From assembly GCF_902381825.1 (NCBI RefSeq), contig NZ_LR698973.1:2879057-2923329 (forward strand): DNA of 44,273 nt. The letters are read 5' to 3'. Below the pieces are notes generated by a model that had not been told where the DNA came from, did not search any database, and saw nothing but the letters and a program-made list of their open reading frames with translations. The position numbers and the translations under genes are program-made. The DNA comes from Pseudocoprococcus catus (GTDB lineage Bacteria; Bacillota; Clostridia; Lachnospirales; Lachnospiraceae). Position 1 is the first letter of the stretch. Each line of letters begins with the position of its first letter. Positions 15,578 to 22,804 of the stretch are shown piece after piece.

Positions 15578-16108
15578 TTGGCTAGACGCAACAGGCAGAA
15601 GAAAAGCCCGGTGGCTGCAGTATGCAGCGTACTGGGCACTCTTTTATTAATCATCATTGTGGCGACATATCTTCCAATTACGATTCCGAGAGCTTTCGGC
15701 TATGAGATTTACACAGTGATCAGCGGCAGTATGGAACCGGCGATACCGACGGGCAGTTTGGTGTATGTGAAGTATATCCAGCCGGAAGAGATCCAGACAG
15801 AGGATGTTATTGCTTTCTATGGAACGGATGCGGATGGTTCTATTGTCACTCATCGTGTGGTATCCAACAGTGCGGCTATGGGTAATTTTATCACGAAGGG
15901 CGATGCCAACAGTGATAATGACATGAATCCGATCCCATATGCGAATTACATAGGAAAGGTGCAGTTGTCTGTGCCGAAACTGGGAGGCATCTTCCAGACG
16001 ATCACCGGTACAAACGGTAAAATTGCAGCGGTTTCCATGATTGGATTGGCCATCGTGCTGGAGATATTGGCGGCGGTGCTGCAGGGTAAGAGAGAAAAAG
16101 AGGAATAA
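15578..16108 (+). CDS. sipW: Signal peptidase I, SipW/ER type (Ser/His)
   Basis: Membrane signal peptidase of about 176 residues that removes signal peptides outside the membrane. There is an N-terminal helix (VCSVLGTLLLIIIVATYLPI), the nucleophile S51 in ISGSMEP, H92 in VTHRVV where P-type enzymes carry lysine, the GDANSDND acidic box, and a C-terminal helix (SMIGLAIVLEILAAVL). Ser/His catalysis marks the ER/SipW type. The two TasA-like proteins with SipW-type signal peptides encoded upstream are its likely substrates. I chose TTG 15578 over TTG 15572 because AAAGGAG (15562-15568) lies 9 nt before it. A 17-bp hairpin precedes the gene and a terminator follows, so it closes the operon. Confidence 0.9.
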   Translation: MARRNRQKKSPVAAVCSVLGTLLLIIIVATYLPITIPRAFGYEIYTVISGSMEPAIPTGSLVYVKYIQPEEIQTEDVIAFYGTDADGSIVTHRVVSNSAAMGNFITKGDANSDNDMNPIPYANYIGKVQLSVPKLGGIFQTITGTNGKIAAVSMIGLAIVLEILAAVLQGKREKEE

Positions 16109-16112
16109 TAAG

Positions 16113-16151
16113 AGGCTGGACGCTGGTAGATTTAGCGTTCAGCCTTTTTTA
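16113..16151 (+). terminator. Intrinsic terminator at the end of the surface-fibre operon
   Basis: AGGCTGGACGCT pairs with AGCGTTCAGCCT (one G-T wobble) around a 9-nt loop and is followed by a run of T. It lies just after the signal peptidase stop. Confidence 0.88.
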
Positions 16152-16187
16152 GCAGAAAAATTGACAAAAAGTCCGAAATTACACCCG

Positions 16188-16216
16188 TTGCTTAATTCAG
16201 AAGAGGTATGTATAAT
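16188..16216 (+). promoter_or_regulatory. Promoter of the DUF1016-type nuclease gene
   Basis: TTGCTT (16188-16193) and a perfect TATAAT (16211-16216) are separated by 17 bp. A TTGACA at 16161 has no suitable -10 partner. The leader to the start codon would be about 85 nt. Confidence 0.55.
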
Positions 16217-16308
16217 TGGAGATAAGAATAGAACATTGCTGGCTGGTATAATGATTAGAATAGATATGACTGTGGTACATTAAGTATTCAGAAGTATGTG
16301 GAGTGAGT

Positions 16309-17376
16309 ATGGATAAAATAATAGAAATAGATGAACAATATAAGAAATGGATTTCAGAAGTGAGTAAACGCTTTCGGCAGAGTCAAATTAAAGCAATGGT
16401 AAAAGTAAATGATGAAATGCTTCGATTTTACTGGCAGCTAGGTAAAAAACTTCATGACAGAAAGGATAGTTTTTCATATGGTCAGGGCTTTTACAAAAAG
16501 ATTAGCCGTGATTTGCGTAAAGAATTGCCCGATGTAAAATCATTTTCGGAAACAAACTTACGATATATGCAGAAATTTGCTGAATTATACAGCGAAATTT
16601 CAAACCTTCCCCAAGTTGGGGAAGATTTCGGAAATGGAGAGGTAGAGACAATTTTTGCCATTCCGTGGGGACATCACAAGCTTATTATAGATAAGTGTAA
16701 TGGAAATCGGAGAAAAGCATTGTTTTTTGTAAATCAAGTGCTTCAAAATGGGTGGTCGCGAGCAGTATTGCTCAATTTTTTGGATACGGATCTCTTTGAA
16801 CGACAAGGAAAGGCGATTACAAATTTTAGTCAGACACTTCCGGCTATTCAAAGTGATTTAGCACAGGAAATTACGAAGGACCCTTATAAATTTGATTTTA
16901 TTACACTGACGCAAAGTTATAATGAAAAAGAACTGAAAGATGCGCTGATGGATAATATTCAGAAATTTTTATTAGAGCTAGGTAATGGCTTCGCTTTTTT
17001 AGGACGTGAATATCGGATTGAGATTGGAACGACAGAAAATTTTATTGATATGTTGTTTTATCACATTCGTCTACATTGTTATGTAGTAGTTGAAGTAAAG
17101 GTTACGGAGTTCGAATCGTCTTATGCCGGGCAGTTGGGAACCTATGTAGTGGCGGTTAATCATCAATTGAAAACAGAAAAGGATGAGCCTACATTGGGAT
17201 TACTTGTTTGCAAATCAAAAGATGATATAAAGGCACAATATGCATTAGAATCGAGCAGTCAACCTTTGGGAGTATCTGCGTATGAGCTGTCAAAGTTGAT
17301 ACCAGAGAATTTTAAAGGTTCATTGCCGTCAATTGATGAAATAGAGAGCGAATTACAGAAAGATGTAAAAAAGTGA
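16309..17376 (+). CDS. DUF1016/YhcG-type protein with PD-(D/E)XK nuclease fold
   Basis: Soluble protein of about 355 residues. The N-terminal half has the DUF1016 look (ISEVSKRFRQSQIKAMVKVN, FYWQLGKKLHDR, FSETNLRYMQKFAELY, IPWGHHKLIIDK). The C-terminal half is a PD-(D/E)XK-like nuclease with D247 in FIDMLFYH, and E262-x-K264 in VVVEVKV. Family members occur next to restriction or mobile genes and are presumed nucleases; the substrate is unknown. The gene is AT-richer than its neighbours, stands alone with its own promoter and terminator between two surface-structure loci, and looks like an acquired single-gene island. GGAG (16300-16303) favours ATG 16309. An internal palindrome lies at 16606-16624. 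Confidence 0.85.
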   Translation: MDKIIEIDEQYKKWISEVSKRFRQSQIKAMVKVNDEMLRFYWQLGKKLHDRKDSFSYGQGFYKKISRDLRKELPDVKSFSETNLRYMQKFAELYSEISNLPQVGEDFGNGEVETIFAIPWGHHKLIIDKCNGNRRKALFFVNQVLQNGWSRAVLLNFLDTDLFERQGKAITNFSQTLPAIQSDLAQEITKDPYKFDFITLTQSYNEKELKDALMDNIQKFLLELGNGFAFLGREYRIEIGTTENFIDMLFYHIRLHCYVVVEVKVTEFESSYAGQLGTYVVAVNHQLKTEKDEPTLGLLVCKSKDDIKAQYALESSSQPLGVSAYELSKLIPENFKGSLPSIDEIESELQKDVKK

Positions 17377-17398
17377 TTTGAAAGAATTTAGATTATTT

Positions 17399-17439
17399 AG
17401 GCCGGACTTAAAGCAGATATTTTTAGTCCGGCCTTTTTT
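17399..17439 (+). terminator. Intrinsic terminator after the DUF1016-type gene
   Basis: AGGCCGGACT (17399-17408) pairs perfectly with AGTCCGGCCT (17425-17434) and is followed by seven T. The opposite strand after the stem is not T-rich, so it mainly serves the + strand gene and not the converging pilT operon. Confidence 0.88.
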
Positions 17440-17465
17440 ATTATGCCGCGGAAAGGCATTCTGCT

Positions 17466-18521
17466 TTACAGCCTTTTTTTCAGCATTTCCGGATTGGATG
17501 CGTAGGTCAGCGCAGTTTCCTTTGTAATGATGCCCTGTTTACAGAGGTTCATCAGACTCATATCCATGGAGATCATATCATCTTTGGCCGAGGTGGCAAT
17601 GAGGCCGTCGATCTGGTGGACTTTGTTGTCGCGGATCATATTGCGGATGGCCGGTGTGACGCTCATAATCTCGAAGGCAGGCACCATTCCTCCGTCTACC
17701 GTCGGCACAAGCTGCTGTGAGATGACGGCATTTAAGACCATGGACAGCTGAACGGCGATCTGATGCTGCTGGTTTGGCGGAAAGACGTCGATGATCCGGT
17801 CGATGGTATTGGCTGCTCCGATGGTGTGCAGCGTGGAGAAAAGGAGATGACCGGTCTCGGCGGCTGTCATGGCAACGCTGATGGTTTCATAGTCACGCAT
17901 TTCGCCCAGCAGGATAATATTCGGGCTCTGGCGAAGGGAGGCTTTCAGAGCGGTGACATAATTGTCCGTATCAATCTTGATCTCTCGCTGACTGACAATG
18001 CTCTTGTTGTGACGGTGCAGGTATTCCAACGGGTCTTCCAGGGTAATAATATGCGTATTCCGTGTGTTGTTGATGCGGTCAATCAGGCAGGCAAGGGTAG
18101 TGGACTTGCCGCTGCCGGCGGAGCCGGTGACAAGGATCATGCCCTTGGTGTGATCGGCAAACTGCATAACAGCTTCAGGAATGCCAAGTTCCTGTGGATT
18201 CGGCAGCTGGAATGTGATGACACGGATAACGGCTGACAGAGCGCCGCGCTGTTTGTAGGCACTGACACGAAAACGGGAAACCCCGGGTATGGCAAATGAA
18301 AAATCATCATCACCATGAACCAGCAGATTCATCATATCACGGTCTCCGGCCATGCCATAGATCTCATTTAACAATGCTTCAGTTTCTTTCGGGAAGAGTT
18401 TTTCTTCCTGTGTCTGAATGATATTGCCGTTTTTTCTGCATGAAACAGGAAGTCCGGCTACGATAAAAATATCCGAAACCTCTTCTCTGACGGCCTGTTC
18501 AAGTATTTCTCTGGCGTTCAT
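17466..18521 (-). CDS. pilT: Type IV pilus retraction ATPase PilT
   Basis: Cytoplasmic hexameric ATPase of 351 residues, close to the usual PilT length. The N-terminal PAS-like part (VSDIFIVAGLPVSCRKNG) is followed by Walker A at 133-141 (GSAGSGKST), the Asp box (ITLEDPLEYLH), Walker B (ILLGEMRD) and the His box (GHLLFSTLHT). It also has PAIRNMIRDNKVHQI, matching the AIRNLIRE motif needed for retraction in PilT enzymes. AAAGGAG lies about 7 nt before the ATG. It is the last gene of a tight minus-strand operon with PilC and small membrane proteins. No extension ATPase PilB gene is in the window, so extension must be powered from elsewhere, or by this enzyme. Confidence 0.95.
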   Translation of the reverse strand: MNAREILEQAVREEVSDIFIVAGLPVSCRKNGNIIQTQEEKLFPKETEALLNEIYGMAGDRDMMNLLVHGDDDFSFAIPGVSRFRVSAYKQRGALSAVIRVITFQLPNPQELGIPEAVMQFADHTKGMILVTGSAGSGKSTTLACLIDRINNTRNTHIITLEDPLEYLHRHNKSIVSQREIKIDTDNYVTALKASLRQSPNIILLGEMRDYETISVAMTAAETGHLLFSTLHTIGAANTIDRIIDVFPPNQQHQIAVQLSMVLNAVISQQLVPTVDGGMVPAFEIMSVTPAIRNMIRDNKVHQIDGLIATSAKDDMISMDMSLMNLCKQGIITKETALTYASNPEMLKKRL

Positions 18522-18549
18522 AAAAATCTCCTTTGGTTTTTGCTAAATC

Positions 18550-19152
18550 TTATTTCATTAAATTCAAAGTCTGATCACCCTTCCACTCACCGGAAGACTG
18601 AACCTGCCACTGTGAAATGCGGTAGTAAGCCTCTCCTTTGGCAGGCGCTGCGGTCAGTGTCAGCGTGACACAGAGGTTCTGTTTGTCATCGATGGCGACA
18701 GCATAAGAAATGGTTGGTTCACTCTGTGTAAAATCCATGGAGAGCTGCAGCTGTTCGCGGCTATCGAGTGCTGTCAATTGGGTCTCGATTTCAGTGAAGA
18801 CAGCAGCAGTGTCGCTGCTTGTCAAGTCAGGCTGGCTGCTGTCGTTGCTTGTCGAGTCAGGCTGGCTGCTGTCGTTATTTATCGAATTCTTGCCAGTGTC
18901 GGTGTCTGACAGCTGCCAGGCATCGGCCAGGATGGCATCGATCCCATCCAGGGTGCTTTCTGCCGTATTGCAGGCCGTATAGTAGTTCATTTTGTGATGA
19001 GCCAGTTTCTCTGCAAAGTCGGCATCACTTTTGGCGCTGGTTAGTGTCAGGATGGCAAAGGTCACCAGACAGAGGATCAGGAAGATGACAAGGAGAGAAG
19101 AGGCGCCGATATTAAAAAAAGGTGCCGGGGCTTTTTCTGACTGCTTTCTCAT
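18550..19152 (-). CDS. Single-pass membrane protein of the type IV pilus-like operon
   Basis: Protein of 200 residues with one N-terminal membrane helix (LLVIFLILCLVTFAILTL) and an outside domain. The start of the helical stem (SAKSDADFAEKLAHHKMNYYTACNTAESTLDGI) recalls PilX/GspK-style minor subunits, but there is no G-F-x-x-x-E prepilin cleavage site, so it is probably not processed like a pilin. Residues near 88-115 are a Ser/Asp/Asn tandem repeat (NDSSQPD twice). The start codon ATGA overlaps the previous stop by 4 nt, and AGGAGGG precedes it. I cannot name a family with confidence. Confidence 0.75.
   Translation of the reverse strand: MRKQSEKAPAPFFNIGASSLLVIFLILCLVTFAILTLTSAKSDADFAEKLAHHKMNYYTACNTAESTLDGIDAILADAWQLSDTDTGKNSINNDSSQPDSTSNDSSQPDLTSSDTAAVFTEIETQLTALDSREQLQLSMDFTQSEPTISYAVAIDDKQNLCVTLTLTAAPAKGEAYYRISQWQVQSSGEWKGDQTLNLMK
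18811..18889 (-). repeat. 30-bp tandem repeat, about 2.5 copies, inside a pilus-operon gene
   Basis: Units at 18811-18840 and 18841-18870 are nearly identical, with a partial third. They keep the frame (10 codons) and encode SSQPD(S/L)TS(N/S)D-type repeats, so unit gain or loss would change a surface linker without a frameshift. Confidence 0.8.
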
Positions 19153-19616
19153 GATTCGGCCCTCCTTTGTCGGTGCTTAGTGACATCCAGTGTGTAGATA
19201 TTCCGGTTGTCAGCGACAGTATCCATGGAAATATGGGCCTTCAGAAGGGTATCTTCCGGTTCATAATGGACGGTCAGGACATAAACGGCATCTGCTTTTT
19301 CACAGGATGCATAGCTGCTGTCATAGTAGGCGGCGGCATCCTGTAATGAATCGTCGGGCGTCTGTGTGGACGGATCAGATGCTGTATCATCGGATGAAGC
19401 CGCTGTATCTGGATGCAGAGTGTCGGCTGAAATCTGTTCGGCCATACTGCTGACTTCATTGACGGCAAAATTCAGATCCCTGGCATCCTGGCTCATCAGA
19501 TGGGCTTTGGTAAAAATCTGGATGCAGAGGGCACTTGCAACGGAAAAAAACAGAACGGCAAGTATAAGTTCCAGAAGAAACAAACTGGATGTATTATTGT
19601 GACGTTGATATTTCAT
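19149..19616 (-). CDS. Prepilin-like minor subunit with atypical cleavage site
   Basis: Small single-pass protein of about 155 residues. The N-terminus reads NNTSSLFLLELILAVLFFSVASALC: a short polar leader, then a hydrophobic helix with Glu at place 5 of the helix, as in type IV pilins, but with Ser in place of the usual Gly before the cleavage site. The outside domain is Asp/Ser/Thr-rich. I chose ATG 19616 (GGAAAGGAATAGG upstream) over TTG 19643. It overlaps the next gene by 4 nt. It is the only protein in the operon that resembles a processed prepilin, probably a minor pseudopilin. No prepilin peptidase gene is present nearby. Confidence 0.75.
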   Translation of the reverse strand: MKYQRHNNTSSLFLLELILAVLFFSVASALCIQIFTKAHLMSQDARDLNFAVNEVSSMAEQISADTLHPDTAASSDDTASDPSTQTPDDSLQDAAAYYDSSYASCEKADAVYVLTVHYEPEDTLLKAHISMDTVADNRNIYTLDVTKHRQRRAES

Positions 19617-19646
19617 ATGAATCCTATTCCTTTCCCGTGACAAGTG

Positions 19647-20132
19647 CTATGACTCACTGTGGATGCTGATATAGGACGCAACGGTGTGTCCCTGCGCATC
19701 GGTACATGTCAAATGCAGGAGATCCGATTGAGACATCTCCATATCCAATGACTGCAGCGGCAGAATGACTTTGCCTGAGCCGACATCGACATCTGCACTG
19801 CTTTTGGTGTACAATTCCATCAGATTTCCCTCACTGACATAAATATAAGTGACATATTCCGTGTCGTTGTAATGTTGCTTCAGAATCAGTGCCTGATGAC
19901 CGTCAAAACTGCCGATAGATACGGCACCTTCGGTATCGTTCTGGTGAATTTTCTCGGTAATATAGGAAAGAGAAGTGTTGGCGTTAAAGTTCAAAGCCGA
20001 GTTCTCAGTGGTTGTACGGTAAACATTCGTGGCCAGCAGAAGCACTGTCAGGGCCGATACCGTGAAAACAAAATACAGGGAGATGGGAAATAAAATATCA
20101 ATGATATGATGTTTCCTGGATTGAAATCTCAT
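19647..20132 (-). CDS. DUF4860-like single-pass protein of the type IV pilus-like operon
   Basis: Protein of 161 residues with an N-terminal membrane helix (LFPISLYFVFTVSALTVLLLA) and an extracellular domain (SLSYITEKIHQND, YVTYIYVSEGNLMELYTK). It resembles DUF4860 proteins found in Clostridia pilus clusters; their role is not established. The stem helix after the membrane segment and the late beta strands fit a pseudopilin-like fold, but the classical cleavage motif is missing. Its start overlaps the preceding stop by 4 nt (20129-20132), so translation is coupled within the operon. Confidence 0.72.
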   Translation of the reverse strand: MRFQSRKHHIIDILFPISLYFVFTVSALTVLLLATNVYRTTTENSALNFNANTSLSYITEKIHQNDTEGAVSIGSFDGHQALILKQHYNDTEYVTYIYVSEGNLMELYTKSSADVDVGSGKVILPLQSLDMEMSQSDLLHLTCTDAQGHTVASYISIHSES

Positions 20133-20464
20133 TTGCCTGCCCCCTTTTCAATGATGGTCACATCCGGATAAATATTGGCACCGACGGTCTGATAATCTAC
20201 GAAAAAGAGGTCTTCGTCATAGGTCAGACCATAATGCGCTTTCAGGTCTTCCAGACTTTCGGGATAGGTGCCTTCCGTTGCATAGCAATAGACGATGCTG
20301 CGGTTTAATGCCCGCTCCAGGCTTTCTTTCTGATGACGGCGGGTGCTGTCCGAAAATGAATCAATGCCGGAGATAAAAAGCAGAAGAATGACCAGAAAAA
20401 CACAAATGGACAGAAAAACCCGGCGGTTTTTCCGGCTTTTCTTTTGATTTTGAAATCGTACCAT
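20129..20464 (-). CDS. Short pilin-like single-pass protein
   Basis: Protein of 111 residues. A basic N-terminus (FQNQKKSRKNRR) leads into a membrane helix (VFLSICVFLVILLLFISGI), then an amphipathic stem (RRHQKESLERALNRSIVYCYATEGTYPESL) and a short C-terminal domain. The phrase A-x-EGTYPESLEDLKAHYGL is typical of the region after the helix in Gram-positive major pilins and GspG-like subunits. There is however no prepilin cleavage motif in front of the helix. ATG 20464 is chosen because AGGAGG sits about 7 nt upstream; a longer reading frame runs into pilC. It follows pilC by 16 nt. Confidence 0.75.
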   Translation of the reverse strand: MVRFQNQKKSRKNRRVFLSICVFLVILLLFISGIDSFSDSTRRHQKESLERALNRSIVYCYATEGTYPESLEDLKAHYGLTYDEDLFFVDYQTVGANIYPDVTIIEKGAGK

Positions 20465-20480
20465 AAGTGGGCCTCCTGAC

Positions 20481-21533
20481 TTAGATGCTGGACATGATTC
20501 CGACGAGCGGAAGCATAACGGACAGTAAAATGAAACCGACAACAAGTGAGAGCGCAATGACAAGGGTTGGCTCTAAGATGGATAATGTATTGCTCATACG
20601 GTTATCCAGATCCTCCTGATAGAGTTCGGCAATATCGGACATCACCTGATCCAGTGAGCCGGTTTTGAAGCCGATGGAAGCCATACGGGCATAGACGCCG
20701 GCGAAAATACCTGTCTGATGGAGTGCAGCTGTAAAATCTGTACCGTTTTCCAGTAATTGTTCGCATTTGGTCAGCTCTTTCTGAAAGGCTTCATCATCAT
20801 TTAATTCGCGGACAAGGCTCAGACATTCTTCGGGAGCCATGCCGCTTTTGAGAGTCAGCGCCATGCCGCTGGCAAACCGGCATGATGCAATATCATGATG
20901 CATGCGTCGGATGGCAGGAATATGGCTGCCGAGTCCTCTTAAGAAAGCGGCACCTTTGGCGGTGTGGTTGTAGGCAAAAAAGCCGATGACGATGACTGCA
21001 AGAACCGCAATGAATACAACGGAATAGCGGTTGATGGTATTGCCGAGGTCCATCAGAACTCTGGAAAATCCGGACATTTCCGAACCGAGCTGAATGAAGA
21101 CCTGGTTGAAGATCGGCATGACTTTGATGATCAATACGAGGATAACAACGATCATCATGCTGATAATGATCATTGGATAAGTGACAGCGCTGCGGATCGT
21201 TCGGGTAATGGTATCTTCACGGGCATAGTGGTCGCCGAGGGCGGCCATGACATCGTCCAGTGTTCCGGTTTCTTCACCGATCCGGACCATACGTGTCATA
21301 TAAGCCGGAAAAAGCTGTGTCTGTTCCAATGCTTCGTTCAATGAGCCTGTTTCCTGAAGATTCTCTGAGAGTGCGTTGAGAATGGCTTTCTCTTCCTCCG
21401 AAGATGCATCCTCCAGCATGATAGAAATCCCTTCCAGAGCAGAGATGCCGGAACGCAGGATCAGAGATAACTGGCTGCTGAAAGAAGAAAGTTCCGGATT
21501 GGAAAGTGGTTTTAATTGTGGTGATTTGTTCAT
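20481..21533 (-). CDS. pilC: Type IV pilus/type II secretion inner-membrane platform protein PilC/GspF
   Basis: Polytopic membrane protein of 350 residues that forms the platform on which the pilus ATPases act. It has two GspF domains: about 15-140 (SQLSLILRSGISALEGISIM, ending in a helix near AVTYPMIIISMMIVVILVLI) and about 215-345 (FASGMALTLKSGMAPEECLSL, PTLVIALSLVVGFILLSVMLP). A central helix pair is around residues 165-190. I use ATG 21533, 7 nt after GGAGGG; ATG 21539 and 21548 are upstream in frame. Length and domain plan are normal for the family. With PilT downstream it forms the motor core of this cluster. Confidence 0.94.
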   Translation of the reverse strand: MNKSPQLKPLSNPELSSFSSQLSLILRSGISALEGISIMLEDASSEEEKAILNALSENLQETGSLNEALEQTQLFPAYMTRMVRIGEETGTLDDVMAALGDHYAREDTITRTIRSAVTYPMIIISMMIVVILVLIIKVMPIFNQVFIQLGSEMSGFSRVLMDLGNTINRYSVVFIAVLAVIVIGFFAYNHTAKGAAFLRGLGSHIPAIRRMHHDIASCRFASGMALTLKSGMAPEECLSLVRELNDDEAFQKELTKCEQLLENGTDFTAALHQTGIFAGVYARMASIGFKTGSLDQVMSDIAELYQEDLDNRMSNTLSILEPTLVIALSLVVGFILLSVMLPLVGIMSSI

Positions 21534-21603
21534 GATCATTCCCTCCATAAATGCAGGATATTGTATAGATCCACAGATTGACAGGAAAACTGTGAATGCA
21601 GGA

Positions 21604-22638
21604 TTAATAAGAGTATTTCACAGTGTATTTGCTGCCGTCTCCGATATATTTGGCTACGGCTTTGGAACTATTGTTGGCGGCCAGAGTCGGATCCATGAGT
21701 ACCCAGTCTTTGCCGTCAAATTCGATAATATTGTCCACCCATCCGGATTCCGTGAGGTAAACGCTGATCCAGGCATGATAGGCTTCACCGGAATAACCGA
21801 CTTCCAGTTTTGTCGGAATGGACTGGGAGCGCAGCAATGCGGCCATCAGAGAGGCATAGTCGAAGCAGATGCCTTTCTTTTCTTCCAGTATCGTGTCAAT
21901 ATCCGGCACATAGTCGGTGGGTGTATTCTCGGCTTTATCGTTGTCATAGGAAATATTCCGGATCACATAGTAATAGCTATTCTGCACGTAGTCCAGATCG
22001 TCGGCAGACTGGTCGGATAATTCTCTGCCCAGAGCGACGACCTGAGAATCACCGGTGAACCAGACATATTGATTCGGATAGAGAAATGGCTTGAATTCAT
22101 CGCTGAGGCTGACGGATAGATCCTTGGAAAAGGCAAGGGCGTAACTGTTGTCAACCACCCATTCATAGACTTTGAGGGTGTAATCGCCATTGCCGCCGGT
22201 CAGTGGAAAAGTGTTGTAATCGCTGCCTTTGATGGTGTATGTATAGACGGTACCGTCGGGAATGGTGATCTGGGCCTTGGCTTTCTCGGAGCGGCCTGTG
22301 TAGCGGACCATCACATATCCATCGGAAATATTGGAGGCGTCAATGGAAACGCTGTCATCACCATAGCATGTCTCACCGGATGCGGTGGGAACAAGAGAGG
22401 CATAGGCATCGGCACGCTTTTGGCTGGAACTGTCTGCATCTGAGCCGGAGCCGTCTGCGTCTGAACCGGATCCGCCGGAGCCATCTGTATTCGAGCCGCC
22501 GGAGTGGCCGGCGTTTGCCTCTGCCTTCGATGAGGCGCCGCCTGAACAGCCGGTCAGAAGGCAGGAACTGCCAAACAGCAATATCAATAGCAGGAAGAAC
22601 AGGGATGCACAGTATGTGTGCTTTGATCGATTGTGCAT
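21604..22638 (-). CDS. Transglutaminase-like lipoprotein
   Basis: Lipid-anchored surface protein of 344 residues. The signal peptide ends in a lipobox, LLTGC, followed by a Gly/Ser/Asp-rich linker (about 33-73). The C-terminal part is a transglutaminase/cysteine protease-like domain: C258 in KGICFDYASL, H288 in AYHAWISVY and D316 in LMDPTL, a complete triad. Members of this superfamily cross-link, cleave or deamidate proteins; the target is unknown. AAGGAGG lies 7 nt before the start. It precedes pilC by 70 nt on the same strand, so it is probably the first gene of the pilus-like operon and may act on pilus or wall proteins. Confidence 0.85.
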   Translation of the reverse strand: MHNRSKHTYCASLFFLLLILLFGSSCLLTGCSGGASSKAEANAGHSGGSNTDGSGGSGSDADGSGSDADSSSQKRADAYASLVPTASGETCYGDDSVSIDASNISDGYVMVRYTGRSEKAKAQITIPDGTVYTYTIKGSDYNTFPLTGGNGDYTLKVYEWVVDNSYALAFSKDLSVSLSDEFKPFLYPNQYVWFTGDSQVVALGRELSDQSADDLDYVQNSYYYVIRNISYDNDKAENTPTDYVPDIDTILEEKKGICFDYASLMAALLRSQSIPTKLEVGYSGEAYHAWISVYLTESGWVDNIIEFDGKDWVLMDPTLAANNSSKAVAKYIGDGSKYTVKYSY

Positions 22639-22680
22639 GCATGAACCTCCTTCGGATGATTTTTCTTAAAAACTGTTATC

Positions 22681-22689
22681 AGTATACCA
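22681..22689 (-). promoter_or_regulatory. Extended -10 promoter of the lipoprotein/pilus-like operon
   Basis: Read on the minus strand, TGG-TATACT gives an extended -10 element about 43 nt upstream of the lipoprotein start. There is no clear -35, as is allowed for extended -10 promoters. Confidence 0.45.
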
Positions 22690-22742
22690 TATATTTAATA
22701 TGAAAACACCTCTGTTTTTTCATGGTATTTTGCGGAAAGCTG

Positions 22743-22751
22743 TGGTAGAAT
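22743..22751 (+). promoter_or_regulatory. Candidate extended -10 promoter of asnS
   Basis: TGG-TAGAAT forms an extended -10 about 54 nt before the asnS start. The leader is too short to hold a T-box, and no other structure is seen. Confidence 0.35.
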
Positions 22752-22804
22752 AAAAGTAATTGCGTATTATCATCTATTTTAAAATCAATTCGGAGGAATT
22801 TTAT

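Noticed and set aside
16041..16283. 80-codon + strand frame after the signal peptidase
   Set aside because: It overlaps the peptidase gene and runs through the terminator and the next promoter.
22690..22804. T-box leader of asnS
   Set aside because: There are only about 50 nt between the likely promoter and the start, and no T-box sequence or antiterminator is present.
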